From: Streptomyces sp. NBC_01288
GTDB lineage: Bacteria > Actinomycetota > Actinomycetes > Streptomycetales > Streptomycetaceae
DNA length: 64,000 nt
Direction of reading: 5' to 3'
Assembly: GCF_035982055.1 (NCBI RefSeq)
Contig: NZ_CP108427.1
Span: forward strand, 2,232,001 to 2,296,000
Part shown: in pieces, positions 7,568-16,241 of the stretch
Layout: each line of letters begins with the position of its first letter
How positions within the stretch are numbered: position 1 is the first letter of the stretch
Position numbers and translations under genes: made by a program
The notes under the pieces: model-generated
Databases searched by the model: none
Seen by the model: the letters and a program-made list of their open reading frames with translations, nothing else
What the model was told of the DNA's origin: nothing

Positions 7568-10075
7568 GTGCCGGCCCAGCTGCACTACACCTCGGGGCCG
7601 TCCGGCTCGGAGGATTCGGGCCCCCGGTTCACGGCGGTCGGCGCGGAGGTGTCGCCGGGGGTGCTGCGGGAGGCCGCGCGGCTCCTCGGGTACGAGCCAC
7701 CGCCCGACAGCCCGCGGCAGCCCGACGCCGAGCAGCTCAAGAGGTTCCCCACGGTTTTCGGCTTCAGTGAACTCGCCGACGGCGGGCGGCTGTTGAGCCG
7801 TTCCGTGTGCACCGGCACGGACTGGGCAGGAGGCCCGGTATCCTTCCACACGCACGCCGTCCTGCTGCCGGCCGGGACCCGGCTGCCGGACGGTGTCCTG
7901 CCCATCTCCACCTGGGAGTCCCCGCGTTGGGCCGATTCGACTCCCGCGGACGGCAGGCCCGATCCCGTCGACCGTGTCGAACCTTCCGGACTGCTGCGCA
8001 AGGAGGCGTTGGTCCCGTTCGCGGTGTCCCGGGCCGAACGGCTCGCCGCGTTCTTCGCCGATCTGCGGGCGGTCGCCGCGGACCCGGGTGCCGGGCAGAT
8101 CGTGGTCGTGGAGCACGACAGCGCCGACGTGGCCCGGTGGATAGCGCTCGCCTGCACGGTCCTGCCCCGCGAACAGGCGCACCGGCTCACCTTCACGACG
8201 TACACCCGCGACCCCCGGCAGACCCGCCAGCAGCTCGTCGGCGCGCTGCCGTCCTCCGAGCCCGTCACCGACGACGGGCGCTACCGCGTGCACAACTGCA
8301 CGGGCCGGCAACCGTCCGGGCCGGTCGCGGACACCTGGGCCGAGGTGTGCGCCCGAGTCTGGCGTGCGGGCCGCCCCGACCTGTTCCACAACGACCCCGA
8401 GGATCTGGGCCCGTTGGCGGTGTCCGCCCTCGTCGCGGGCATCGACCTGCGTACGGACGCCCGTGCGGTGGCGGCGAGTTGGGCTGCCGAGCAGGTGGAC
8501 GCACTGTCCGACGACAGGCTGACGGCGTTGGTCGCCGGGCTGTGCGGCAGCCCGGTGCCGCATCTGGGCTCCCGCTCGACGGCCCTGCCCGGCGAGGCCG
8601 AACAGGCCGCCCTGGCAGTCCTGTTGGCCCGACTGGACGGGCGCGTACCGGCCTCGGTGTCGGGGCCGCTCGCCGCACGCGTACTGGCGTCGGCGGTCCT
8701 CGCCCGGGGACCGGTGCCCGCACTGCGAGCGGGATCCCTCACCGCACGGGCCCACGACGACCTGGCCCGCGATCTCGCGCCCGCACTGCGGGCCGGCATC
8801 GCGGACACGGCCGAACCGGCCGCCGGGCGACCCCTCGCACTGCTGCGGTCCGCCGACCTCCTCGACGTCGACTGCCAGGACCAACTCCCGGAGCTGGCCG
8901 AGCGGTTGGCCCGGGAGCTGGTGGACACCCCGGCCACGAACGCGACGACGGGCAGCGCCACGAAGCCGTCACCGGAGCCCACCGGCACCCGTCATGGCGG
9001 CGAGCCTCCCGCCGACGGCTGCCCGACCGCCCTCCTCGACGCGGTACACACTCACCCCGGCCTGCGGGTGGCGCTGTTCGGCTCACTCGACACGCTCGCC
9101 TCGGCCGAACCACCAGCTGTGGCGCGGGTGTTGAGGGACTCGGGGCTTCCGCTCCGCCTCCAGCAGTCGGGCTTCCCTCACCTACGGATGTGCGCCGCAC
9201 CCGCTGCCACACCTGCGGAGTCCGCCGACCGGCTCGACCGTTTCCACGGGTTGCTCCGCACGGCAGGGGTCTCGCCGCACGCCGACCCGACGGTCCTGCG
9301 CACGGCCCTCCGTCTCACCTGGTCCGACGACGAACTGCCGACCGGCCAGGAGGCGGGCCTGCTGCTGAAGGAGCTGGGGTCCGACTCCCACCGTGCCGCC
9401 GGTACAAGGGAGTTGCTGATCGAGGCGGCACTCGCCGCACCCCCGGACGACCGTGACGCACCGGCGCTCGCCACGGACCTGCTCCGCTGCTTCACCACGG
9501 AGTTGCGCCCCGGTCAGCGCACGGCCCTGCAACTCCTGGAGTTCACCGGGCTGTTGGGCACCGCGAACGAGGGCGAGGAATGGATCGGCCGGGTACTGAG
9601 CCTGAAGGCCGACGCCGCGGAACCGATCCCGGAGACCGTCACCGACCGCGCCTTCGAGGCCCTAGCCTGGCGGCTCCTGAAAGGACCGGCACCGGCGAAC
9701 GAGCTGTACGCCCTGGCCCCTTCAGCCGAGCCGCGCCTCCTCGCGGCGTACGAGCGGGCGGGCCGCTCGGACCAGGTGAGCGAGCGGCTGCGGACCGGGC
9801 CCGCGTATGTCGCCGCCCGGTTCTGCGACTGGAGCGCGTTCCCGGGAACCGATCCGGCCTGGGACGAGACCCGTACGGCGCTACTGACCAAGGTGCTGCG
9901 GCCGATCGTCCGGGCGCTGACGGCAGAAACCCAGGGCGAGGTCCAGACGGCACTCGATCACGCGGGCCGCGGCAAACTCGACGCCTTCCACGCCTGGAAC
10001 CGCCCCGGCGCACTGGGACGCCTCGCAGGACGACTGTCCGGACGGGGCCGGCGCACCGAACAGCCCGGCACGTGA
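7568..10075 (+). CDS. GTPase-associated protein 1 (GAP1) family protein
   Basis: About 835 residues, starting at GTG 7568 with GAAGGG just upstream; an in-frame GTG at 7532 would add 12 residues. The opening (QLHYTSGPSG, then GVLREAARLLGYEPP and a VSFHTHAVLLP block) matches the N-terminal type-2 domain of GTPase-associated protein 1 in actinobacteria. Middle and C-terminal GAP1-like regions make up the rest. In other genomes such genes sit beside a TRAFAC GTPase and other NTPase or effector genes; none is here. An IS5-family element lies only 52 bases upstream, and the last 200 bp are duplicated in tandem. Biochemical function unknown. Confidence 0.75.
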   Translation: MPAQLHYTSGPSGSEDSGPRFTAVGAEVSPGVLREAARLLGYEPPPDSPRQPDAEQLKRFPTVFGFSELADGGRLLSRSVCTGTDWAGGPVSFHTHAVLLPAGTRLPDGVLPISTWESPRWADSTPADGRPDPVDRVEPSGLLRKEALVPFAVSRAERLAAFFADLRAVAADPGAGQIVVVEHDSADVARWIALACTVLPREQAHRLTFTTYTRDPRQTRQQLVGALPSSEPVTDDGRYRVHNCTGRQPSGPVADTWAEVCARVWRAGRPDLFHNDPEDLGPLAVSALVAGIDLRTDARAVAASWAAEQVDALSDDRLTALVAGLCGSPVPHLGSRSTALPGEAEQAALAVLLARLDGRVPASVSGPLAARVLASAVLARGPVPALRAGSLTARAHDDLARDLAPALRAGIADTAEPAAGRPLALLRSADLLDVDCQDQLPELAERLARELVDTPATNATTGSATKPSPEPTGTRHGGEPPADGCPTALLDAVHTHPGLRVALFGSLDTLASAEPPAVARVLRDSGLPLRLQQSGFPHLRMCAAPAATPAESADRLDRFHGLLRTAGVSPHADPTVLRTALRLTWSDDELPTGQEAGLLLKELGSDSHRAAGTRELLIEAALAAPPDDRDAPALATDLLRCFTTELRPGQRTALQLLEFTGLLGTANEGEEWIGRVLSLKADAAEPIPETVTDRAFEALAWRLLKGPAPANELYALAPSAEPRLLAAYERAGRSDQVSERLRTGPAYVAARFCDWSAFPGTDPAWDETRTALLTKVLRPIVRALTAETQGEVQTALDHAGRGKLDAFHAWNRPGALGRLAGRLSGRGRRTEQPGT

Positions 10076-10287
10076 GCGACCGACCCTTGCCGACCAAGGC
10101 GTTGCGGCCGGTCGTGCGGGCACTGCCCACCGAGAACCAGAGCGAAGTCGAAGCGGCGCTCGATCACGCAGGCCGCGGCAAACTCGACGCGTTCCACGCC
10201 TGGAACCGCCCCGGCACGCTAGGGCGCCTCGCGGGACGGCTGCCAGGACGGGGCCGGCGCGCCGAACAGCCGGGCACGTGAGCGACC
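9881..10287 (+). repeat. Tandem duplication of the GAP1 gene 3' end
   Basis: Copy 1 (9881-10080) contains the last 64 codons and stop of the GAP1 gene. Copy 2 (10087-10287) repeats this 206 bases downstream in another frame, including the CACGTGAGCGACC tail beyond the stop. The encoded peptides match at 52 of 64 positions with no gaps, and the invariant core is LDHAGRGKLDAFHAWNRPG. Keeping the frame open and tolerating mostly conservative changes suggests both copies were once translated. Confidence 0.85.
10087..10281 (+). pseudogene. Remnant encoding a second copy of the GAP1 C-terminus
   Basis: 64 codons equivalent to the GAP1 C-terminus, beginning with a TTG and ending at TGA 10279-10281. 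There is no clear ribosome site. It is out of frame with the intact gene, so without a shift it cannot form part of that protein. It is either debris of a tandem duplication or the tail of a second, deleted paralogue, as tandem GAP1-like genes would leave. Confidence 0.6.
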
Positions 10288-10295
10288 TTGGGACG

Positions 10296-10355
10296 TGACC
10301 GGCCCGGCGATCGATCAGCGACCGGGCTCGGTACATGACCAGCCCGGCGATCGAT
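10296..10355. repeat. Forty-base tandem repeat with GGCCCGGCGATCGAT core
   Basis: A 20-mer at 10296-10315 recurs at 10336-10355 with one change (G to A). It lies just after the duplicated GAP1 tail and before an unannotated stretch to 10544. No function apparent. It adds to the signs of local duplication here. Confidence 0.7.
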
Positions 10356-10544
10356 AGGGAAGTGCCGCCCGAAGTCCGGCACTCCCCTGCGATGTCGGAC
10401 CCCGGACGGCCCGTCCGCAGTGCGGCCCCCGGCGGCATGAGCATGATCACGGGGGTCGCTTTCCGTACTGCGTCTCACGCCGCGTTTATGTCACTGCGCG
10501 ACGACAACCACCCCGACGCCCGCCGCTGATGACGGTCACGGGGC

Positions 10545-11162
10545 TCAGTCGAAGGACAGACCCCCGGTACGCGTCCGCTTCAACTCGAAGAAGTCGGGAC
10601 ACGTGGCCAACACCCGGAAGCTGTCGAAGAGTTCGGCCGCCCTCGCGCCGCGCGGAATCGCCCGCAGCACCGGCCCGAACCACACCGTCCCGTCGACATG
10701 CAGGGTCGGCGTCCCCACGTATCCGCCCGACTCCTCCTCCACGCCCGCCTCATGACTGCGGCGCACGGCCTCGTCGTACGTCGGATCGTAGGCGGCGTCG
10801 GCCAGTTCGGCGGGGAGGCCGAGTTCGGCGAGGGATTCGGCGATGACGGCGTCGAAGTCGTCGTAGCGCCGCTCGTGGATGCGGACGCCGAAGGCCGTGT
10901 AGAGGTCCCGCAGGACCTTGTCGCCCTGCTGTGCGGCGGCGGCCACGGCGACGCGGACCGGGTCGATGGACTTGTCGACCAACTCCCGGTACCAGTCGGG
11001 GAGTTCGTTGCCGGTGTTGTGGAGGTAGAGGCTCATCGCGTGGAAGCGGAGGTCGAGCGGGCGCTCGCGCTCGACCTCCAGCAGCCAGCGGGAGGTGATC
11101 CACGCGAAGGGGCAGGCGGGGTCGAAGTAGAAGTCGACGCGGACCGGGGTGTCGTGACTCAT
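10545..11162 (-). CDS. DsbA-family thioredoxin-fold protein, mycothiol nitroreductase-like
   Basis: 205-residue cytoplasmic thioredoxin-fold protein of the DsbA/FrnE group. It most resembles Rv2466c-type mycothiol-dependent reductases, with the opening [18 protein letters not shown]. The active site reads CPFA, keeping only the N-terminal Cys of the usual CPWC, so a monothiol mechanism with mycothiol is plausible. The [10 protein letters not shown] segment holds the conserved cis-Pro. ATG at 11162. Substrate unknown. Confidence 0.82.
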   Translation of the reverse strand: MSHDTPVRVDFYFDPACPFAWITSRWLLEVERERPLDLRFHAMSLYLHNTGNELPDWYRELVDKSIDPVRVAVAAAAQQGDKVLRDLYTAFGVRIHERRYDDFDAVIAESLAELGLPAELADAAYDPTYDEAVRRSHEAGVEEESGGYVGTPTLHVDGTVWFGPVLRAIPRGARAAELFDSFRVLATCPDFFELKRTRTGGLSFD

Positions 11163-11217
11163 ACGGACAACGCTAGCCGCCGATTAGGCCGAGCACTCGG
11201 CCCAATACGGCACTCTC

Positions 11218-11841
11218 TCACTGGTCCACTTCGGCCGTGGCCCGCTGCCTCGGGTTCCGTCCGCTGGACGCGAGGGCCCGCTCGAAGACGGGGGCGTCGG
11301 CCGGTACGGGTACCGGGTCGGCGAAGCCGTCGTACTGGCGGTAGAGGTCACCGTGCTTCTCCACCACGGCGAGGACGAGTCCGGCCGCGCCGTCCGAGAC
11401 GGTGTACTGCTGGCCCGTGGCCGTGGCCACGTCCCAGCCGTGGACCGCCAGCTCCTTGATGATCATCGAGGCGATTTCGTCGGCCGGCATCTTCGCCATG
11501 CCGAGGTCGACCTCGCCCTCCCACACCGCCGGGTCGGCCCAGGCGGCGACGGCCCGGTCCAGCTGGGCCGCGTACGCCTCCGCCCAGTCCGGGTCGGCGG
11601 TGAAGTCGCGCGCGGTCAGCTCCTCGGAGAGCTGTTCGCGCAGGGCACGGTGCTCCAGGCCGTGCGAGGTGTAGAGGACCCAGTGGTTGACCATCGCGCG
11701 GACGTCCCAGTCGGGGCAGTGCGTGGGGTCGTCGAGCCGGTCCGAGGTGACACCGCGCGCGACGCGGGCCGCCTCGGCGGCGCATTCGATCATGTGCGGA
11801 TACAGGTCGTTCGGGTGCGGGTGCTGGTCGTGGTTGCTCAT
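11218..11841 (-). CDS. TIGR03086-type metal-binding protein (DinB/mycothiol fold)
   Basis: 207-residue protein of the DinB-like four-helix fold used by mycothiol-dependent maleylpyruvate isomerases and related uncharacterised proteins. Visible are the CPDWDVRAMVNHW block with the first metal-binding His, a His/Glu-rich helix around HGLEHRALREQ, and KELAVHGWDVA carrying a third candidate His. I chose ATG at 11841 (GGGAG just upstream); an earlier TTG would run into the next gene. It follows the ketopantoate reductase-like gene by 25 bases. Substrate unknown. Confidence 0.78.
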   Translation of the reverse strand: MSNHDQHPHPNDLYPHMIECAAEAARVARGVTSDRLDDPTHCPDWDVRAMVNHWVLYTSHGLEHRALREQLSEELTARDFTADPDWAEAYAAQLDRAVAAWADPAVWEGEVDLGMAKMPADEIASMIIKELAVHGWDVATATGQQYTVSDGAAGLVLAVVEKHGDLYRQYDGFADPVPVPADAPVFERALASSGRNPRQRATAEVDQ

Positions 11842-11866
11842 GGCTCCCACGCTAGGGAGGGCGCCC

Positions 11867-12889
11867 TCAGGACTCTTGAACAAACGCGACAGCGTCGTCA
11901 GCCAGCCGGGTCAGCTCGTCGAACGGCAGCGAGCCGGGCGTCCTGCGCTCGCGCGCGAACCCGTTCGCGAGCCGTTGCAGCAGGTCGTTGAGCGGTGTCG
12001 GTACGCCGTGCAGCCGCCCCAGCAGCGCGATCTCGCCGTTGAGGTAGTCGGCCTCGATGGTGCCGGTGCCCCGGTTCAGGGACTGCCAGGAGGAGCCGCC
12101 GCCGCGCGGGGCGCCGTCGATCTCCACGAGCTGGATCTTGTCGCCGCGCGCCTCCTTCTCCTCCTCGGCGTCCGCGTACGCGATACCGGCCGCGTCGAGC
12201 ACGTCCGCGCCCTCGGCCCGCACCCGCCCGTAGAACGCCAGGTGCTCCTCGGTACCGCGCATCTCGGCGACCGCCTCGATCGCGTTGCCGAGGTTGCCGA
12301 GCAACTTGGCGTACTGCCAGCGCGTCACGTCCGGCACGACCGGCGCCTCGAACCTCGACTTCTCCAGATCGGCGGAGATCAGCCCGGCGGTCTCGTCCGT
12401 ACCGTGCGGATAGCGGCCGAGGTGCAGGATGCCGGTGAGCGGGGCGCCCTCGGCGGCGACCACACCCGGCTCGACGAAGGTCGCGGGCAGCCAGACGCAG
12501 ACGCCGTAGACCCGTCGGAAGCGGCGCAGTGCCAGCCGCTGGCTCTCCACCCCGTTCTGCGCGCAGACGACCGGGAGTCGCTCGGCGGCCGTGCCGCCGC
12601 CGGTGACCGGTGCCGGGCCCCAGAGCGCGAGCGCGGACTCGCTGTCCTGTGTCTTGACGGCGAGCACGAGTACGTCGTCGGGCCTCAACTCGCCCAGTTC
12701 GGCGGGGTCTTCGACGACCGGCACTCGATACGTCGACTCGCCGTCCGGCACCTTGAGCCGCAGCCCGTGCTCGGCCAGCGCCGCCCGTTGCGCACCCCGC
12801 GCGACCAGCACGACCTCGCACCCCGCCCCGGCCAGCCGGCCACCGATGGCCCCGCCGACCGCCCCTGCTCCGATGATGATGTAGCGCAT
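11867..12889 (-). CDS. Ketopantoate reductase family oxidoreductase (ApbA/PanE)
   Basis: 340-residue NAD(P)H-dependent oxidoreductase. The N-terminal Rossmann motif GAGAVGGAIGG (residues 7-17) is followed by VLAVKTQD, and the C-terminal ApbA domain includes the KLLGNLGNAIE helix. The family reduces 2-dehydropantoate in CoA biosynthesis, but actinobacteria have several paralogues, and the setting here gives no pantothenate link. Upstream of the DinB-fold gene on the same strand. True PanE function is unproven. Confidence 0.82.
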   Translation of the reverse strand: MRYIIIGAGAVGGAIGGRLAGAGCEVVLVARGAQRAALAEHGLRLKVPDGESTYRVPVVEDPAELGELRPDDVLVLAVKTQDSESALALWGPAPVTGGGTAAERLPVVCAQNGVESQRLALRRFRRVYGVCVWLPATFVEPGVVAAEGAPLTGILHLGRYPHGTDETAGLISADLEKSRFEAPVVPDVTRWQYAKLLGNLGNAIEAVAEMRGTEEHLAFYGRVRAEGADVLDAAGIAYADAEEEKEARGDKIQLVEIDGAPRGGGSSWQSLNRGTGTIEADYLNGEIALLGRLHGVPTPLNDLLQRLANGFARERRTPGSLPFDELTRLADDAVAFVQES

Positions 12890-12942
12890 GGGACGAGCCT
12901 CGCACAGCGCGTACGGGCCGGGTCATCGGGTACGTCTTCTGG

Positions 12943-13491
12943 TCAACTGGCGGTCATCTCAACGAGTTTGACCACGGTGTTCCAGTTGCGGGAGGTCGCG
13001 ATCAGCCCCTTGTTCAGCCGCGGCCGGGAGAGTTCCGCGGCGAGCTTGGAGCGGCCGAGGCCGTCGGGGGCGTAGAGGTACAGGGCGCGGTCGCCGAGGC
13101 GGAACTCCTCGGGGAGGTAAACGGATCGGTCGATCTCCGCGAAGCGGTCCTCGGCGACGGACGCCGAGTAGTACGTGACGTGGAGTTGCTTGCCCTCCAA
13201 CTCGGCGGCCGGGAAAGGGCAGTTGTCGGCGATCGCCTTGAGGTACGCGTGGTCGCGGACGATGACGTCGACCGCGAACCCGAACCGCTCCTCGATCGCC
13301 TGCGCGAGTTCCGTCGCGAGGGACTCCCCGTCGCCGTGACCGCTCGCGAACACGGCCTGGCCGCTCTGGAGATAGGTGCGGACGTCGTCGTGTCCGAGGC
13401 CTTCGAGGAGCGTGCGCAACTCGGCCATCGGGAGCTTCTTGTTGCCGCCCACGTTGATCCCGCGCAGGAGCGCCGCATACGTCGTCGTCAT
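12943..13491 (-). CDS. DUF1697 family protein
   Basis: 182-residue protein with the family's N-terminal hallmark YAALLRGINVGG and K-LPMAEL, and the C-terminal block RLNKGLIATSRNWNTV. The family has no established function. I take ATG 13491; a GTG two codons upstream is equally possible. The gene is 53 bases from the ketopantoate reductase-like gene on the same strand and diverges from the MMPL gene. Confidence 0.85.
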   Translation of the reverse strand: MTTTYAALLRGINVGGNKKLPMAELRTLLEGLGHDDVRTYLQSGQAVFASGHGDGESLATELAQAIEERFGFAVDVIVRDHAYLKAIADNCPFPAAELEGKQLHVTYYSASVAEDRFAEIDRSVYLPEEFRLGDRALYLYAPDGLGRSKLAAELSRPRLNKGLIATSRNWNTVVKLVEMTAS

Positions 13492-13914
13492 CCGCACACC
13501 ATAAAGCGGCCTTCGTGCCCCGTGGGGGTGGGCACGACGGCCGCTCCATGTGGTGTGCGGGTGTCCGCTCCCCGTGGGGTGCGGGTGTGCGGAAACTCTG
13601 GCGGATGAGGTGGCTCCGGATCAACACCTACAGGCCCGTCCACCGCCACCTGTGACTTGTCCAACAAGGTTTCGTAATAACAAAGCGGACCCCGGCCGAC
13701 GCATCGGACACCCTGATCACCACCCCCGAGCCGCCGCGATAGATGTAAGGGGCCGCCGTCCTCCCCAGTGGTGAGGGTCCGGTGTCCGTGCGGAGGAGCC
13801 GGTCGTCCGACACCTCACCGGTCAGCACGAGGGGACGTTCTTATTCCGCGCATACCTTCGAACCATGAGGTGGCGGCAGGGGGCTGGCACCGTGCACAAG
13901 GGGGCAAGCCCGTC
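13492..13914. other. Divergent intergenic region with a long hairpin and short repeats
   Basis: No gene supported. A near-perfect 15-base inverted repeat (13506-13520 with 13530-13544, one mismatch) sits just upstream of the DUF1697 start. It is followed by GTGCGGGTGT-type reiterations at about 13554-13592. The stretch at 13660-13685 is unusually A/T-rich (TTTCGTAATAACAAAG) and is the best candidate for promoter elements. The start of the MMPL gene is preceded by an AAGGGGGC-type site. Confidence 0.5.
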
Positions 13915-16164
13915 ATGGGGAACGGAGATTCGCGGGTACGGGGGCTCGCCGCCCGAGCCGGCGGCTGGAGCGCCCGGCACCGGTGGGCCGCGGTCGGCGT
14001 CTGGGTGCTGTTCGTGGTGCTGGCCATGGGGATCGGCTCGGCGGCGGGCCGCGTCGACGTCGACGAGAGCGACCAGCTGAAGGGCGAGACGCACACCGCC
14101 GCCACGATCATCGACGACGCCGGGATCAAGGAACCGGCCGGTGAGACCATCCTGATCCAGTCGAAGGACACGTCGGTCACGTCCACCGACAGCGAGTTCC
14201 GCTCCACGGTCACCGCCGTCGTCAAGGCCGTCCAGGGAACCGGCCGGGTCACCGACGTGACCTCGCCGTACGACACGAAGACGATCTCGAAGGACGGGCG
14301 GAGCGCGCTCGTCCAGTTCGACATGCGCGGCGACGCGGACACCGCCGGCGACCGGGTGGAGCCGGTACTGAAGGCCGTCGCCGGGGTGCAGAAGGACCAT
14401 GGCTCGCTGCGGATCGAGGAGATCGGCAGCGCCAGCATGGCGAAGCAGTACAAGGACGCCTTCGGCAACGACTTCAAGAGGGCCGAGTACTCCGCCGTGC
14501 CCGTCGCCTTCGGCATTCTGCTGATCGCCTTCGGCGCGCTGGTGGCGGCGCTGCTGCCGGTGGCTCTGGCCATGACCGCGATCGTGGCGACGATGGGTCT
14601 GATGGGCCTCGTCAGCCACGTCCAGCCGATGAGCGATACCGCCAACTCCGTGATGCTGCTTGTGGGGTTGGCCGTCGGCGTCGACTACTGCCTGTTCTAT
14701 CTGCGCCGCGAACGCGAGGAGCGCGAGGCCGGCCGCGACGCCGGGGCCGCGCTGCGGATCGCCGCCGCGACCAGTGGCCGGGCCATCATCGTCTCCGGTG
14801 TCACGGTGTGCGTGGCGATGGCGGGCATGCTGTTCACCGGGCTCGCCGAGTTCGAGGCGATGGGCCTGGCCTCGCTGATGGTCGTCGCGGTCGCCATGGT
14901 CGGCTCGGTGACCGTACTGCCCGCGCTGCTCTCGCTGTTGGGCGAGCGGGTCGAGAAGGGCCGCATCCCGTTCCTGCGCCGGCGCGGTCGCCGGGGCAAC
15001 GGCGAGAGCCGGTTCTGGACCGCTGTCCTGCGACGCGTGCTCGCCAAGCCCCTGGTCTCCGTCCTCGTGGCGACCGGCGCGCTGCTCGCGATCGCCGCTC
15101 CCGCGGTCGGTATGAAGACCGAGAACCTCACCCTGGACCAGGAGTTCGGCAACTCCCTGCCGATCGTGGGGACTTACAACCGCGTCAACGACGCCTTCCC
15201 GGGCGGCTCCGACCCGGCCGAGGTAATCGTCAAGGCGAAGGACATCAACGCACCTGAGGTCAAGCAGGCGTTGGCCGACTTCAAGGCGCGGGCGGTCAGT
15301 TCGGGTGCCTCGCGCGGCCCGGTCGACATCAAGCTGCACGACGCGCAGAACGTCGCCTTCGTCTACGTCCCGCTCGTCGGCGGCTCCGACCAGGACAAGG
15401 CCTCGAAGAGCCTGGAGAAACTGCGCGACGAGGTACGCCCCGCGACCCTCGGCAAGGTCGACGGCGTCCAGGCGCCGATCACCGGACAGGTCGCCGGTTC
15501 GAAGGACTTCAACGACCAGCTCCTCGGATCGGTCGTCCCGGTCTTCGCGTTCGTGGTGGTCTTCGCCTTCCTGCTGATGCTGCTCTCGTTCCGCTCACTG
15601 ACGGTCGCGATCACCTCGATCGTCCTCAACCTCCTTTCCGTGGGCGCCGCTTACGGCATACTCGTCGCCGTCTTCCAACACGGCTGGGGCGCCTCGCTGG
15701 TGGGCGCGGAGGGTGTCGGCGCGATCGTCACCTGGCTGCCGCTGTTCCTCTTCGTCATCCTGTTCGGCCTGTCGATGGACTACCACGTGTTCGTCGTCTC
15801 CCGTATCCGCGAGGCGCGGCTGCGCGGCCGTTCGACCCAGGACGCGATCCGGCACGGCGTGGTCACCACGGCAGGCGTCGTCACCAGCGCCGCCGTCATC
15901 ATGGTCGCCGTCTTCGCGATCTTCGGCACCCTGTCCATGCAGTCCATGAAGCAGATGGGCGTCGGCCTCGCCGCCGCGGTCCTCATCGACGCCACGGTCA
16001 TCCGGGGCGTCCTGCTCCCCGCGGTGATGGCCCTGCTCGGCGAGCGCAACTGGTACTTCCCGAAGTGGCTCCACCGCCTGCCCGACCTCACGCACGACGA
16101 GTCGCCGGAGGAGGTCACGCCCACGTCCGCGGTGACGGGCGAGGGCGAGCCCCTGCGGGTATGA
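13915..16164 (+). CDS. MMPL-family RND transporter
   Basis: 749-residue membrane exporter of the MmpL/SCO6666-like type. The N-terminal membrane helix is at about 25-47 (WAAVGVWVLFVVLAMG). Two periplasmic loops alternate with two groups of helices, and the intramembrane GLAVGVDYCLF and FGLSMDYHVFV motifs carry the Asp-Tyr pair that couples proton flow in this family. Such proteins export lipids, siderophores or drugs. I take ATG 13915; upstream sequence in this frame does not resemble protein. It converges on an erm-type gene behind a strong terminator. Substrate unknown. Confidence 0.9.
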   Translation: MGNGDSRVRGLAARAGGWSARHRWAAVGVWVLFVVLAMGIGSAAGRVDVDESDQLKGETHTAATIIDDAGIKEPAGETILIQSKDTSVTSTDSEFRSTVTAVVKAVQGTGRVTDVTSPYDTKTISKDGRSALVQFDMRGDADTAGDRVEPVLKAVAGVQKDHGSLRIEEIGSASMAKQYKDAFGNDFKRAEYSAVPVAFGILLIAFGALVAALLPVALAMTAIVATMGLMGLVSHVQPMSDTANSVMLLVGLAVGVDYCLFYLRREREEREAGRDAGAALRIAAATSGRAIIVSGVTVCVAMAGMLFTGLAEFEAMGLASLMVVAVAMVGSVTVLPALLSLLGERVEKGRIPFLRRRGRRGNGESRFWTAVLRRVLAKPLVSVLVATGALLAIAAPAVGMKTENLTLDQEFGNSLPIVGTYNRVNDAFPGGSDPAEVIVKAKDINAPEVKQALADFKARAVSSGASRGPVDIKLHDAQNVAFVYVPLVGGSDQDKASKSLEKLRDEVRPATLGKVDGVQAPITGQVAGSKDFNDQLLGSVVPVFAFVVVFAFLLMLLSFRSLTVAITSIVLNLLSVGAAYGILVAVFQHGWGASLVGAEGVGAIVTWLPLFLFVILFGLSMDYHVFVVSRIREARLRGRSTQDAIRHGVVTTAGVVTSAAVIMVAVFAIFGTLSMQSMKQMGVGLAAAVLIDATVIRGVLLPAVMALLGERNWYFPKWLHRLPDLTHDESPEEVTPTSAVTGEGEPLRV

Positions 16165-16176
16165 CTCCCCATGATC

Positions 16177-16215
16177 GAGGGCCTGTTGGTATCCCGGGGG
16201 AACCAACAGGCCCTC
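16177..16215. terminator. Bidirectional hairpin terminator
   Basis: Perfect 14-bp inverted repeat, GAGGGCCTGTTGGT at 16177-16190 with its complement at 16202-16215, and an 11-base loop. It lies between the convergent MMPL and methylase genes and would serve both. Confidence 0.85.
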
Positions 16216-16241
16216 ACCCATGTCCTACGACATCTCCTGTC

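Noticed and set aside
10335..10529. 64-codon ORF after the GAP1 duplication
   Set aside because: Begins inside the 40-base repeat, no homology recognised, no coding bias.
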